Shown: piece after piece, positions 17,075 through 26,198 of the stretch
Numbering within the stretch: position 1 is the stretch's first letter
Layout: each line of letters begins with the position of its first letter
From: Desulfosarcina sp. BuS5
Lineage (GTDB): Bacteria; Desulfobacterota; Desulfobacteria; Desulfobacterales; BuS5
DNA: 64,000 nucleotides
NCBI RefSeq assembly: GCF_028752835.1
Contig: NZ_CP087952.1
Span: 3,284,501 to 3,348,500, forward strand
Reading direction: 5' to 3'
Program-made: the position numbers and the translations under genes
Notes under the pieces: generated by a model
Seen by the model: only the letters and a program-made list of their open reading frames with translations
The model's database searches: none
What the model was told of the DNA's origin: nothing

Positions 17075-17248
17075 TTATTTTGCGCCCTGACTATTTGCCC
17101 CTGATTTTGCCCCTGATTTTTTAGCTTTAGGCTTTTTTTTTTTAAGACAGATCTTATCCTTCCTTACAAATGCACAGAGATTCGGATTATAGTATTCTTT
17201 GCAATTTAAGGGATTATATAATGGGCACTCTGGATTTTTTTCCGACAT
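17075..17248 (-). CDS. Small four-Cys hypothetical protein (57 aa)
   Basis: An ATG at 17248 with AAGGGA upstream opens MSEKNPECPLYNPLNCKEYY, then NPNLCAFVRKDKICLKKKKP, a Lys-rich stretch, and a GAKSGANSQGAK tail ending at 17075. Four Cys at about residues 8, 16, 25 and 34 could bind one metal ion. It is convergent with the Arg-rich gene, only 53 bp away. I do not recognise a named family; the regular Cys spacing is the main reason to accept it. Confidence 0.55.
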   Translation of the reverse strand: MSEKNPECPLYNPLNCKEYYNPNLCAFVRKDKICLKKKKPKAKKSGAKSGANSQGAK

Positions 17249-17319
17249 TTTTTTGTATTCCCTTTACAATTTAATAAAACCATACTTTTCAATCAATTTT
17301 TTTTATATACTATAATATT

Positions 17320-17582
17320 ATAAATTATGCAATAATATTATATTTGGAGCTTTGCAGCAAAACGCCCCTTGCGGCCTTCGTACTCTATTTTAAAGCAACA
17401 TTTTTTTCATCAGGATAAGGAACGGGGAAGCCACTTTGTCCTCATTCCTACGTTTTTGATGAAGACCTTAGGGAACTTACAGGACAGGCACCCTGTGCCT
17501 GGAAACATAAAAGAAAATCAAGACAAATCGTTTTGACAATTTAGTTGCCCTGTTGTAATTGAAACCTGAGTAAAACAACCCG
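17320..17582. other. Intergenic stretch without recognised gene
   Basis: AT-rich, with a GCTTTGCAGCAAAACGCCCC segment near 17350 that recalls the end of the element at 42582-42739. Nothing else is supported. Confidence 0.4.
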
Positions 17583-17710
17583 TATAGATGTTCAAATAAA
17601 TAATTTCACTGCGTTATCGGTCGTCGAAGTAGGGGGTCAAGATTTTGACCCCCCTACCCCCCTGGCCTTGTGCCGCATTTTAAAATCTGGTAATTATCTG
17701 GAAATCTATA
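17583..17710. repeat. Dispersed palindromic (REP/MITE-like) element, complete copy
   Basis: TATAGAT begins and TCTATA ends the unit. The centre is a strong hairpin: GTAGGGGGTCAA paired with TTTGACCCCCCTAC (17629-17656). The left side shares ATAAATAATTTCACTGCG and the right side CTGGCCTTGTGCC and TAATTATCTG with the copy at 50257-50386. Confidence 0.75.
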
Positions 17711-17764
17711 GATTGACAGTCCTTAAACATTCTTTTGTTCAGACACTTAATTTTAAATTGGATC

Positions 17765-20041
17765 ATGGATAAATTTAATTCTCTTCAAAAAGAGCTGTAT
17801 AGTATAAATCAGGATATATTGTCATTACTCTCACAAGCCGGATCGATTCCCGGTATGTCTGAAGATTCATTCAAAACATGGTTGAAAAATTGTGAAGAAA
17901 TTCGCAAACAAATTGAGGAAAAGATACTCCGAGTAGCGGTAGTCGGTCCAATAAAATCCGGCAAGAGCACGTTTACAAATTATCTTTTTCATGGTGATCA
18001 TTTAAAACGAAGCGCAGGTGTTGTTACATCAATGGTTACTAAAATTCAAAAAGGAGACTCGCTTAAGGCAAAACTGTTTTTTAAATCATGGGACGAGGTT
18101 AACCTGGATATGTTGCAGGCTATGGTGTTAATGCCGTCTTTAAAAGATCCTGGGGGGAGCGACAGCTTTGACATCAGGCGTACAGAAGATCGCAGTAACC
18201 TTCACCTGGCCATAGATTCTTTGAGTGATGCATTGCTAATATCAAACGACATACTGAATCCTCAGATTGTGCTTTTATCATCATACCTCAAAGGGTATGA
18301 GGTTATGAAAGAAAGGATCAGCCTGGATACTTCCGAAGCAGAATTTGATGAAAAACGTTTTGCTGAACATAAAATTTTCGTAAGTGATGATTCTCTCTCT
18401 GTTTACCTTAAGGACATACAGTTAGAAATAGATACCGGCTTTATTGGTAATAATATCGAGATAGCCGACTGTCAGGGTAGTGACTCATCGAACCCTCTTC
18501 ATCTTACCATGATACAGGATTATCTTTTTTATGCGAATTTGATTATTTATGTAATAAGCAGCAGAACCGGATTAAGGCAGGCTGATATTAAATTTTTATC
18601 CATTATTAAAAGAATGGGCATAATGGATAATATAATTTTTGTCATTAATTGTGATTTTAACGAGCATGATACAATTGCAGACCTCAATCAATTAATAAAA
18701 AATATTCAGGAAGAACTTTTAATTTTTTTAAATAATCCTGAGGTCTACACTTTTTCTGCTCTTTTGAATCTTTTTAAATCTATGAATAACAATTCAGCCC
18801 GCGGAAATATTTTAAAAGAAAAAGAACTTGTAAAACTCAATCAATGGAAAGGGGATCGGGAATTTTATGAATTTTCCAATAGGGGAACAGACTCTTTTGA
18901 ATCGTCTTTTAAAAGAAAACTTACCCAGGAACGTTATTCCCTTCTTTTAAAGAACCATATTGAACGTTTTGGAGTTATTGCAGCGGGCATAAAAAACTGT
19001 CTCTGCATAAACCATGAGATTCTTGGTAAAGACTCATCAAACGCTCAAAAAATGATCGAGGGATTAAGGGATAATCAGGAAAAGATGAGCCGGATCAAGG
19101 ATATGATTAAAAACACCTTGTCCGGAGCAGTACAAAAAATCAAGAAAGAGACCAGATTAGATATAGATAAATTTTTTGGCAGTCGATCCGGAACTATTAT
19201 CGGGGATCTAATGGAGTACATCAGGAATTACAGGTTGGTGTATGACAAATATGAAAATAATCTTGATTTAAATGGTTTTGCAAACACACTTTATATGGTT
19301 TTTCAAGATTTCAGGATGGAGATAGATGCTTTTATGGCCGAGAGGCTCAACCCTGAGATGATTAGATTTATAAAAGATAAGGAGAGATATATTAAGGAAC
19401 AGCTCGAATCCGTCACAGTCCCTTATGAAACAATGGTTAAGGATGCCCTGGTTAACTATATCAGTGAATTGGCGGATTTTGGAATAAACGGCATGGATAC
19501 AAAAGGAGAAATTATAGGTTTACCCGATTTTGATTCTATAAAATCGGCGGAAGATTTAACCGTTCCTTCGGTAGTTGTTCGCATGCATTTTTCCGCTAAA
19601 ATAAAAACAGAAGCAATAATGCGCCTTGGATTCTATAATTTTATCAAATTTATCAAGAAAATTTTTAAGAAAGAGACACAAAATAGACGGGAAGAGGCTC
19701 TTGCTTTAAAAAAAAGTATTTTCCGTATTAAACAGGAAACAGAAAAAGCTGTTATTTCTCATTCTGTTAATTATCAAGAGAACCTTAAGTTTCAATATTT
19801 TTTTAAACTTATCGAATCAGCTTCGAATAGTTATTATAAAGCCCTTGTAGATCGGTTTCATGCAAACAGTGCCGATCATTTGAATATTGCAGATTTGATT
19901 GGAAAAAAACAGACAGATAAAGAATCCGCGTTAAAAGTTCTGAAAGAGATGGAACAAATCGCTGAACAGATAGATTTGAGGATTAAAAGTGTAAAAAAGG
20001 AGTTATGCCTCGAACGGAAACTATACCTCGAAAAGCCATAA
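17765..20041 (+). CDS. Dynamin-like GTPase family protein
   Basis: A protein of about 758 residues from the ATG at 17765 (a TTG at 17735 is also possible). G1/Walker A is VVGPIKSGKSTFTN near residue 58-71, G3 is DCQGSD, and the G4 position reads INCDF after a hydrophobic strand. The long C-terminal part is helical with coiled-coil character, and a basic patch FIKFIKKIFKKE near residue 630 could touch membrane. Bacterial dynamin-like proteins act in membrane remodelling or stress response. It stands alone between a repeat-rich gap and a convergent gene. The family is clear, the function is not. Confidence 0.75.
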   Translation: MDKFNSLQKELYSINQDILSLLSQAGSIPGMSEDSFKTWLKNCEEIRKQIEEKILRVAVVGPIKSGKSTFTNYLFHGDHLKRSAGVVTSMVTKIQKGDSLKAKLFFKSWDEVNLDMLQAMVLMPSLKDPGGSDSFDIRRTEDRSNLHLAIDSLSDALLISNDILNPQIVLLSSYLKGYEVMKERISLDTSEAEFDEKRFAEHKIFVSDDSLSVYLKDIQLEIDTGFIGNNIEIADCQGSDSSNPLHLTMIQDYLFYANLIIYVISSRTGLRQADIKFLSIIKRMGIMDNIIFVINCDFNEHDTIADLNQLIKNIQEELLIFLNNPEVYTFSALLNLFKSMNNNSARGNILKEKELVKLNQWKGDREFYEFSNRGTDSFESSFKRKLTQERYSLLLKNHIERFGVIAAGIKNCLCINHEILGKDSSNAQKMIEGLRDNQEKMSRIKDMIKNTLSGAVQKIKKETRLDIDKFFGSRSGTIIGDLMEYIRNYRLVYDKYENNLDLNGFANTLYMVFQDFRMEIDAFMAERLNPEMIRFIKDKERYIKEQLESVTVPYETMVKDALVNYISELADFGINGMDTKGEIIGLPDFDSIKSAEDLTVPSVVVRMHFSAKIKTEAIMRLGFYNFIKFIKKIFKKETQNRREEALALKKSIFRIKQETEKAVISHSVNYQENLKFQYFFKLIESASNSYYKALVDRFHANSADHLNIADLIGKKQTDKESALKVLKEMEQIAEQIDLRIKSVKKELCLERKLYLEKP

Positions 20042-20143
20042 ATTGCACTTTTTCAATGGCCATGAACACCAATAGCTGCGTTGCTCAGGCTCGCAATAGC
20101 CCGCTATTACGAGCCTTCCCGCCTTGCTCTTGATGCCCATTGC

Positions 20144-21508
20144 TCACCGAAAAAAAGGCAATTTATAACCTTCCGAGGTATTTAATTTTTCGTCAGCCCG
20201 GTAAAATTTTTGAGAAAATTCGGTTTTTCCTTTGTAGCGTTTCATGAAAAGACCCGGAGTCATATCAAGATTTTCAAAAACAGCGGGATCGGCCTCAATG
20301 CCGGATTCTTTCAGCCCGGAAATAAGTTTATCGATTTTTGGCGGACAGCCGGGTACCAGGATTCGATTTTTTATATGCTTATTCTCTTTGTTTAATTTAA
20401 CCTGGCATTGACCCAAAAGGATTGTATGATTCATCCCCGGAGTGGGACGGTGAATCTTTCCCGTTAAAACTTCAACATCATCAAAAGCTTTCCCATCCCA
20501 TGTCTTTCCTATGGTCATCTGGATCGGACCCATCAATTCAGAGCAGTACGTGCAGATGCTATGATCATATCTGGGTAAAGAAAAACCCTTTACGCCGATT
20601 CTTTCCAAATTTAAGGGCAGAGTATCATCTTTATTATACGGGAAAGCCCACTTATGCGGTCTCACCATATTTTCCAGGGGCTCGCCGACAAGCTCAACAG
20701 ATTCCGGTGACGGAAAAATATCGGCTTCTTTGCAGCACATTTTTATATGGGGTACTTCCGCGGGATTGAATCCTAACAGGGCCGCGCCAGTAATGTCGGC
20801 GGCAAGCAGATCGGAAGATGCCAGAATAATGTTACTTCTTCTGGCATTACCGGTATATGCAGGTCCCCGTTCCAGGGTGTAAATACCATCGATTATTGTG
20901 CATGCTTCAGGCAATGCCTTTACAAGACGTGAAACATGAAAATCGAGATCATTTATCATATCAGCAGAATGACAAAGCTTCCGGCTCTCCATGTCCAGAC
21001 ATCCCTTGATGTTTTTCATGCTGAGTGAGACCCTGGTTTGGGCATGGGTTTTAAGCACCGGCAGGCTGATAACAAAATCAGCATTTAGGAGATCTTCCGC
21101 CAGATTAAGACGGATACCACCTCCAAGATCAACCTGTCGGAAATTTTTATCAAAAACATTAATTATCTTTGCTCCATATTTCCGCGCTATTTTATTATAG
21201 CCCAGGGTTTCAAAAGCATGCTCGGGTGTTTCTCTATCTTTGGGATCAGAAGTGACAGTGCCTTCTCCTATGATAATCTCTCCAGGCTTTCTTTTTATAA
21301 CCTGTCGCAGCACATCCTCCACAACTCTGGTTGTTGTGATAACACCCCAGGGCGGCATGGCAACACTGCGTGACCAGAAGACAATATTCGGTTTAATAAA
21401 AACCCTATCCCCCTTTTTCAGTTTGTCCAAAGCTCCGGAAAGAGCAATTGCTTTTCCCACAGATTCAACAGGCTTTTCGTACTTGACTATAGCTACTTTT
21501 GTTTTCAT
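20144..21508 (-). CDS. DUF362 domain-containing protein
   Basis: A 454-residue protein with the DUF362 core: KGDRVFIKPNIVFW near the N-terminus, GEIIIGEGTVTSDP, ADFVISLPVLKTHAQTRVSL and SMKNIKGCLD. Several Cys occur later (YDHSICTYCSELMG, VPGCPPKIDKL), but not as a full ferredoxin pattern. DUF362 proteins are common in anaerobes and often carry Fe-S domains; their reaction is unknown. The gene is convergent with the dynamin-like gene and divergent from the flavoprotein gene, with which it may share the 150-bp promoter region. Confidence 0.85.
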   Translation of the reverse strand: MKTKVAIVKYEKPVESVGKAIALSGALDKLKKGDRVFIKPNIVFWSRSVAMPPWGVITTTRVVEDVLRQVIKRKPGEIIIGEGTVTSDPKDRETPEHAFETLGYNKIARKYGAKIINVFDKNFRQVDLGGGIRLNLAEDLLNADFVISLPVLKTHAQTRVSLSMKNIKGCLDMESRKLCHSADMINDLDFHVSRLVKALPEACTIIDGIYTLERGPAYTGNARRSNIILASSDLLAADITGAALLGFNPAEVPHIKMCCKEADIFPSPESVELVGEPLENMVRPHKWAFPYNKDDTLPLNLERIGVKGFSLPRYDHSICTYCSELMGPIQMTIGKTWDGKAFDDVEVLTGKIHRPTPGMNHTILLGQCQVKLNKENKHIKNRILVPGCPPKIDKLISGLKESGIEADPAVFENLDMTPGLFMKRYKGKTEFSQKFYRADEKLNTSEGYKLPFFR

Positions 21509-21658
21509 ATTGTTTTTCTCCGAGACTCTTTGCTTGGGGCTACATAATTTGTAACTATAAAATAATTATTGGTCAAAATCAATATTCTAACCATTGAAAA
21601 TTAAGCAGATTTCGTATATATGAATTTGATCCTTACCCTTAACCCATAGGCGGCTATA

Positions 21659-22495
21659 ATGAAAAAAATTCTCGGCTTAACAGGTTCACCACGCAGGCTC
21701 GGCAATTGCGAAATCATGATTAAAGAGATCAGTCGACAGGTATCCGAACCGCATGAGTTGCAGCTTATACGTCTTCCTGAACTGGATATCCAGCCATGCA
21801 GAGGATGTTACAGATGCCTTTTTAAGGAGAAAAAATGTGTATTAAATGATGATTTTGATATGGTATTAAAATCTATCATCGAAGCTGATGCTTTGATTTT
21901 ATCTGTACCGGCGTATTTTTTAGGAGCTAATGCCTCCCTAAAGCGATTGCTGGACAGGGGCCTGTCATTCTATGCCCACGTTGACAGTTTATGGGGCAAG
22001 CCTGCGGTGGCTGCAGGTATAGCCGGGATAAAAGGCAAAGAAGGTTATACCCTTCTTTGCATAAACAGTTTTTTGAAGCTTGTTCTGGCGGATAATAAAT
22101 ACAGCCGCATTATCTACGGGGCGCTGCCCGGAGAAATATTTTTCAGTGATGAGAATAAAAAAATCGCATCAGATATGGCGGCCTCCCTTTTTGGCGCCAG
22201 GCTGAAAAAAACAGGACCGAGTTGTCCTCTCTGCGGTGGAGATACTTTTCGGTTTCTTGGGGATAATATGGTCAGGTGTATGCTTTGCAGCAATAAAGGC
22301 GTTATTAATATTATTAACGACAAACCTGTCTTTGAAATTGCACGAGGGGAGCATGAGCTGTTTTTAAGCAAAAAAGATGTGATGGAGCACAAAAAATGGC
22401 TTAAGGGGATGAAAGACCGTTTTATCAAGGAAAAAAAGAGATTAAAGGAAATAAGTTTAGCATACCGTAATAAGGTGAATTGTTTTAATGCCTAA
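21659..22495 (+). CDS. NAD(P)H-dependent FMN reductase-type flavoprotein with zinc ribbon
   Basis: A 278-residue protein. The N-terminus KKILGLTGSPRRLGNCEIMI is the FMN-phosphate loop of flavodoxin-like iron-sulfur flavoproteins, followed by CRGCYRCLFKEKKCVLNDD near residue 47-65, the compact Cys motif that binds a 4Fe-4S cluster in that family. SVPAYFLGANASLKRLLDR supports the fold. A C-terminal CPLCGG...CMLCSN pair (near 180-207) looks like a zinc ribbon and is not standard for the family. It probably moves electrons in the cytoplasm; the partner is unknown. Confidence 0.8.
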   Translation: MKKILGLTGSPRRLGNCEIMIKEISRQVSEPHELQLIRLPELDIQPCRGCYRCLFKEKKCVLNDDFDMVLKSIIEADALILSVPAYFLGANASLKRLLDRGLSFYAHVDSLWGKPAVAAGIAGIKGKEGYTLLCINSFLKLVLADNKYSRIIYGALPGEIFFSDENKKIASDMAASLFGARLKKTGPSCPLCGGDTFRFLGDNMVRCMLCSNKGVINIINDKPVFEIARGEHELFLSKKDVMEHKKWLKGMKDRFIKEKKRLKEISLAYRNKVNCFNA

Positions 22496-22513
22496 TGCCT
22501 AATGCCTAATGCC
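22486..22513. repeat. Heptanucleotide tandem repeat (TAATGCC)x4
   Basis: Four exact copies of TAATGCC span the end of the flavoprotein gene and the stop region of the convergent hydrolase gene. The stop codon of the flavoprotein falls inside the repeat. Confidence 0.9.
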
Positions 22514-23511
22514 TAAGAAACGGCAAACTCCTGATATGCAGCCTTGGCTTCATTGTACAAAAGGTTTATCTCTCCCTGGTATCGAGGCGAAAAATGAAAC
22601 AGGGTTAACTTTTTTACATTCGCCATGCCGGCTATCATTCCGGCCTGGCGCGCTGTAAGGTGATATTTTTTTTTTGCAATATCCTGCAGGTTCTCAAGAA
22701 AAACCGCCTCTATAAAGAGATGATCCGCATTACCGGCAAGTTCAATTATTTTTCCCAGATTAGGTTTATTGAATCCCACATCTGTAATATATACTATTTT
22801 CTGGCCCGGGGTTATCCTGGCAATATTTTTTTTCAGTTTTTTTAATGAAATTTTTTTCCCTTCTGTATTTACTTCAATCTCCGAATTGGAATCTTTGGAA
22901 GTATACAATGCCTGTTTGAATTTCCTAAGCCAGGGACCGGTTTCAAGCCCTAGTTGCAGGACACGGTCTTTCATTATATTGACGTGAAATTGTTCATTGA
23001 GGGCTAAACCTATACATGGAATTTTATGATCAAGAATTTTTGCATGGACAAACAAGCCTGGTTCTTTAAGCAGTATCCCGTTAAATATTGATTTTTCCGC
23101 TTTTTTTTTGGGAATAAATCCATCCTTGCATCTATATTCCCTGGAAATAGTGTATTCGGCATGAACCTCGGTTACGATGAGATCCAATCCATTTTTATAA
23201 TGATTAACAAGATTCCATGAGTAGCCGGCAAGTTTCCCTTCAACATTAAGAAAAAATCCTTTGGGGCCATAAATGTAAAGCCTCTTTTCCCGTCCCAGGC
23301 ATAGGCGCAACAGTCTGTCGAAGCCGATAAAATGATCCATATGCGTGTGGGTAACAAACACATGGGTAATTTTAAGAATATCTTTTGCGGAAAGAGCGCT
23401 GATATCGCCTAAATCGAAAAGAATAGCTCTTTTTTCATATAAGAATGATATGAAAAGCCCGGGATCGTCAAAAGGCTTATTAATAAGCCTGGGGTGAAGG
23501 GCCGGTCTCAT
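22513..23511 (-). CDS. MBL-fold hydrolase, RNase Z-like
   Basis: A 332-residue metallo-beta-lactamase-fold protein. The metal motif THTHMDHFIGFDRLL near residue 54-68 matches HxHxDH; later ligands are likely the His in AKILDHKIPCIGL, the Asp in VYITDVGFN and the His in LTLFHFSPRY. The arrangement without an extended exosite resembles ribonuclease Z-like proteins that process tRNA 3' ends, but general MBL hydrolases look alike. It starts two bases after the stop of the upstream small gene, so they form an operon. Confidence 0.8.
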   Translation of the reverse strand: MRPALHPRLINKPFDDPGLFISFLYEKRAILFDLGDISALSAKDILKITHVFVTHTHMDHFIGFDRLLRLCLGREKRLYIYGPKGFFLNVEGKLAGYSWNLVNHYKNGLDLIVTEVHAEYTISREYRCKDGFIPKKKAEKSIFNGILLKEPGLFVHAKILDHKIPCIGLALNEQFHVNIMKDRVLQLGLETGPWLRKFKQALYTSKDSNSEIEVNTEGKKISLKKLKKNIARITPGQKIVYITDVGFNKPNLGKIIELAGNADHLFIEAVFLENLQDIAKKKYHLTARQAGMIAGMANVKKLTLFHFSPRYQGEINLLYNEAKAAYQEFAVS

Positions 23512-23513
23512 TG

Positions 23514-23933
23514 TCAGGGAAGGTATTTCTTTACCTGCTTGTTTATACTTAAGTATATATCTTCATCCGAACCGAATATATCAACAACATCTTTATGGTT
23601 TATAAGCTGCTCAATCACAAAAGCCGTTACATACAGGCTCACAACATGCGGCTGCGTCGCAATTTGTCTATATGGCGCGATAAAATAATCGATATCGAAA
23701 TCTTCTGCTCGACTTAATTTGTCGAGGCACTTAACTATCTGTTCCTCAATCTTGTTTTTGTTTGTTGTTTCAACAAGCTTATCTTCTACAAGTTTCATGG
23801 CGATGGAATTTGAAAGAGGGTCTATACAGTCCTTTATTCCGGATACTGCCTTTTTTCGCGCATATTCTTTAGATGATTCTATCTTAGACAGGATGCTTGC
23901 TTCACGATTACTTGGCCTGAAATTTTTTGCCAT
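23514..23933 (-). CDS. Hypothetical protein upstream of the RNase Z-like gene
   Basis: A 139-residue, mainly helical and charged protein with no motif I recognise. It contains IEEQIVKCLDKLSRAEDFDI and a C-terminal IYLSINKQVKKYLP. Tight coupling to the MBL hydrolase gene (two bases) supports that it is real and may work with it. Confidence 0.6.
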   Translation of the reverse strand: MAKNFRPSNREASILSKIESSKEYARKKAVSGIKDCIDPLSNSIAMKLVEDKLVETTNKNKIEEQIVKCLDKLSRAEDFDIDYFIAPYRQIATQPHVVSLYVTAFVIEQLINHKDVVDIFGSDEDIYLSINKQVKKYLP

Positions 23934-24017
23934 TTAATACACCTTGAAATATTAATAAGTAATTACAACATATTTTTAGAGTAATAACTACTACCTTATA
24001 TTAATGCAAGAAATATT

Positions 24018-25745
24018 TCACATCTCTTCTACAATTATTTGCATAGTCCTTGATCCGTTCCAGCGATTCCATTTGACATGAAATGCCATGCGATCATAAC
24101 GGTTTTGCATTGGCTTGTTGATATCGACATTAAATTGAATAGCATTAATAAGCCTGTCAGTCTTTGATCCCTGTTGTTTTAAAAGCATGCTCCTGTGCCT
24201 GCCGCCTGCAATTTTTGATGAGGCCACTTTGATATTTCCGGCCATAAAAAGCGGCTCTCGATTTGCTGTTCCAAAGGGTTTTAATCTCTCTATATTATTG
24301 AGCAGGGCATTTGTAATATCGTCAAAATCAAGCTCATAATCTATGGAAATTACGGGTATTAAGTCTTCTTCTTTTGTAGTATTCAGCACAGTATCTTCAA
24401 AAATTTTATGAAATGCAGGTATATTTTCCGCTTTGATGCTTAATCCGGCAGCCATGGAGTGACCTCCAAAGCCTTCCAGGAGATCGGAACAGTTCTTTAA
24501 ACCGGCATGAATATCATAACCTGGAATGCTCCTGCCTGATCCCTTGCCGATTCCGTTTGTGACAGCTATAAGCATGACCGGTTTGTGATATTTTTTTGCA
24601 AGTCTTGCAGCAACGATTCCGAGCACACCCGGATGCCATCCATTATCAGCTCTCTTGTCCGACAATATAAGAGCTTTCAGTTCGAGCATATGATGGTTTC
24701 TTTGAAGAAAATTATTAATCTCATCAAAAACCACCTGTTCTGTTTCCCGTCTTTTAAGATTCATATCAATCAGAGCCTTTGCGATTTTTCCGGCGGTACG
24801 GTTATCGTGTGTCAATAAAAGCTCCACAGCCTCTTTTGCATGAGCCATTCTTCCGGATGCATTCAATAACGGTGCGATCTTAAAAGCGATATCTTCTCCA
24901 TCCAACGAAAAATCATTTATACCGCAAAGATGACACAAAGCCTTAATACCTGGTCTGCGGGTTGAATTGATAACTTCAATACCTGTTCTGGCCAGTATTC
25001 GATTTTCTTCCAAAAGGGGAACCATATCGGCTATGGTGCCGAGTGCTACAAGGTCACAGCTTTTTCTTAAATTCGGTTCAGGCTTTCCCTGCCAGAACTT
25101 CATGTTGCGCAGGTACTTTCTCAAGCTTATGATAAGGTAAAAAGCAACGCCTACACCTGCAAGATCATCCACCCCGGTAAGGCAATCTTTCTGTTTGGGA
25201 TTTATCACTGCACATGCTTCAGGTATGCTGTTCGATATATTGTGATGATCAGTGATAATTACATCTATACCGGCTGCATTCGCTGTGTTAACAGCATCAT
25301 GGCTGGTTGAACCACAATCCACCGTTATGATAAGATTTATATTGTCAGGTATTAAGGACTCGGAAATATGGGAAGGTTGAAGACTATAGCCTTCCTTGAC
25401 TCTATGCGGGATATAGTAAGATACACTTGCTCCTGTATAACGTAAAAATTCAACAAGCATCGCAGTTGCTGTTATACCGTCAGTGTCAAAATCGCCAAAT
25501 ACAAGAATATTTTCATTATTGATAATAGCAGTATGGATTCTTCTTACCGCAGCATCCATATCTTTTAATAAAAAAGGTTTGCGAATGCTGCTTATTGGTG
25601 CATGAAAAAATGCGGATAGACTATTTTTTGATATAATATTACGGTTTGCGAGCAAAGCCGCCGTTATATAGTCACATTTTAATATTCTTTTAATATTTCG
25701 GACAGATTCAATATCCGGCTGCATGATATGCCATTTTTTTTCCAT
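24018..25745 (-). CDS. recJ: Single-stranded-DNA-specific 5'-3' exonuclease RecJ
   Basis: A 575-residue DHH-family nuclease. Motif I reads LVFGDFDTDGITATAM (DFDTDG in place of the common DYDADG), motif III is VIITDHHNIS, and SGRMAHAKEA and the DHHA1 signature GKGSGRSIPGYDIHAGL with GGHSMAAGL follow. The length matches bacterial RecJ. The enzyme degrades ssDNA in recombination and mismatch repair and needs Mn or Mg bound by these Asp/His residues. It is minus-strand, divergent from the miaB operon, and separate from the upstream hydrolase genes. Confidence 0.95.
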   Translation of the reverse strand: MEKKWHIMQPDIESVRNIKRILKCDYITAALLANRNIISKNSLSAFFHAPISSIRKPFLLKDMDAAVRRIHTAIINNENILVFGDFDTDGITATAMLVEFLRYTGASVSYYIPHRVKEGYSLQPSHISESLIPDNINLIITVDCGSTSHDAVNTANAAGIDVIITDHHNISNSIPEACAVINPKQKDCLTGVDDLAGVGVAFYLIISLRKYLRNMKFWQGKPEPNLRKSCDLVALGTIADMVPLLEENRILARTGIEVINSTRRPGIKALCHLCGINDFSLDGEDIAFKIAPLLNASGRMAHAKEAVELLLTHDNRTAGKIAKALIDMNLKRRETEQVVFDEINNFLQRNHHMLELKALILSDKRADNGWHPGVLGIVAARLAKKYHKPVMLIAVTNGIGKGSGRSIPGYDIHAGLKNCSDLLEGFGGHSMAAGLSIKAENIPAFHKIFEDTVLNTTKEEDLIPVISIDYELDFDDITNALLNNIERLKPFGTANREPLFMAGNIKVASSKIAGGRHRSMLLKQQGSKTDRLINAIQFNVDINKPMQNRYDRMAFHVKWNRWNGSRTMQIIVEEM

Positions 25746-25928
25746 ATAATGACGTATATAATATTAGACTTGATTGGACAACAGATAAGTACGATTTTGT
25801 TCAGAGGTTGCCATGGAACGATTTGCATAAAGGAGAGGCACGGGGACCTGCCCCAAATCCGTTATAATCAGGAGATTTTATTATTGAAAAATCATGGATA
25901 ATGGTGCTATTGAAAAGATTATGCAGGC

Positions 25929-26171
25929 TTGTCGGACTTGAAAACAATAAAAAAATATTTTCGTATTGACCGCAGGGAGATCTGCTTCCTGAAGTTTATC
26001 ATAGAGGCTTATGACGGGATAGCAGTATTGACTACCATAGACCCTGCCAAGGGGATTGTAGTGATAAATATTGCTCCAGGATGTGAAGAGGAAGTTGAAA
26101 TGATTATTAAAGACCTTGAAAAAAACATTATGATTGAAGCAGTATCGAACCCGTTCCCTATAGGGAATTAA
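25929..26171 (+). CDS. DUF4911-type small protein
   Basis: About 80 residues: KKYFRIDRREICFLKFIIEA, then DGIAVLTTIDPAKGIVVINI and APGCEEEVEMIIKDLEK. This matches the pattern of the short DUF4911 proteins that sit next to miaB in deltaproteobacteria. The start is a TTG at 25929, with no strong ribosome-binding site, so the exact N-terminus is uncertain. It is 27 bp upstream of miaB and probably co-transcribed. Function unknown. Confidence 0.7.
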   Translation: MSDLKTIKKYFRIDRREICFLKFIIEAYDGIAVLTTIDPAKGIVVINIAPGCEEEVEMIIKDLEKNIMIEAVSNPFPIGN

Positions 26172-26198
26172 TAATACCGGAGAGCCAGTTTCAAAATT

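Noticed and set aside
22486-22513. CRISPR-like repeat
   Set aside because: The four 7-bp units have no spacers; it is a simple tandem repeat.
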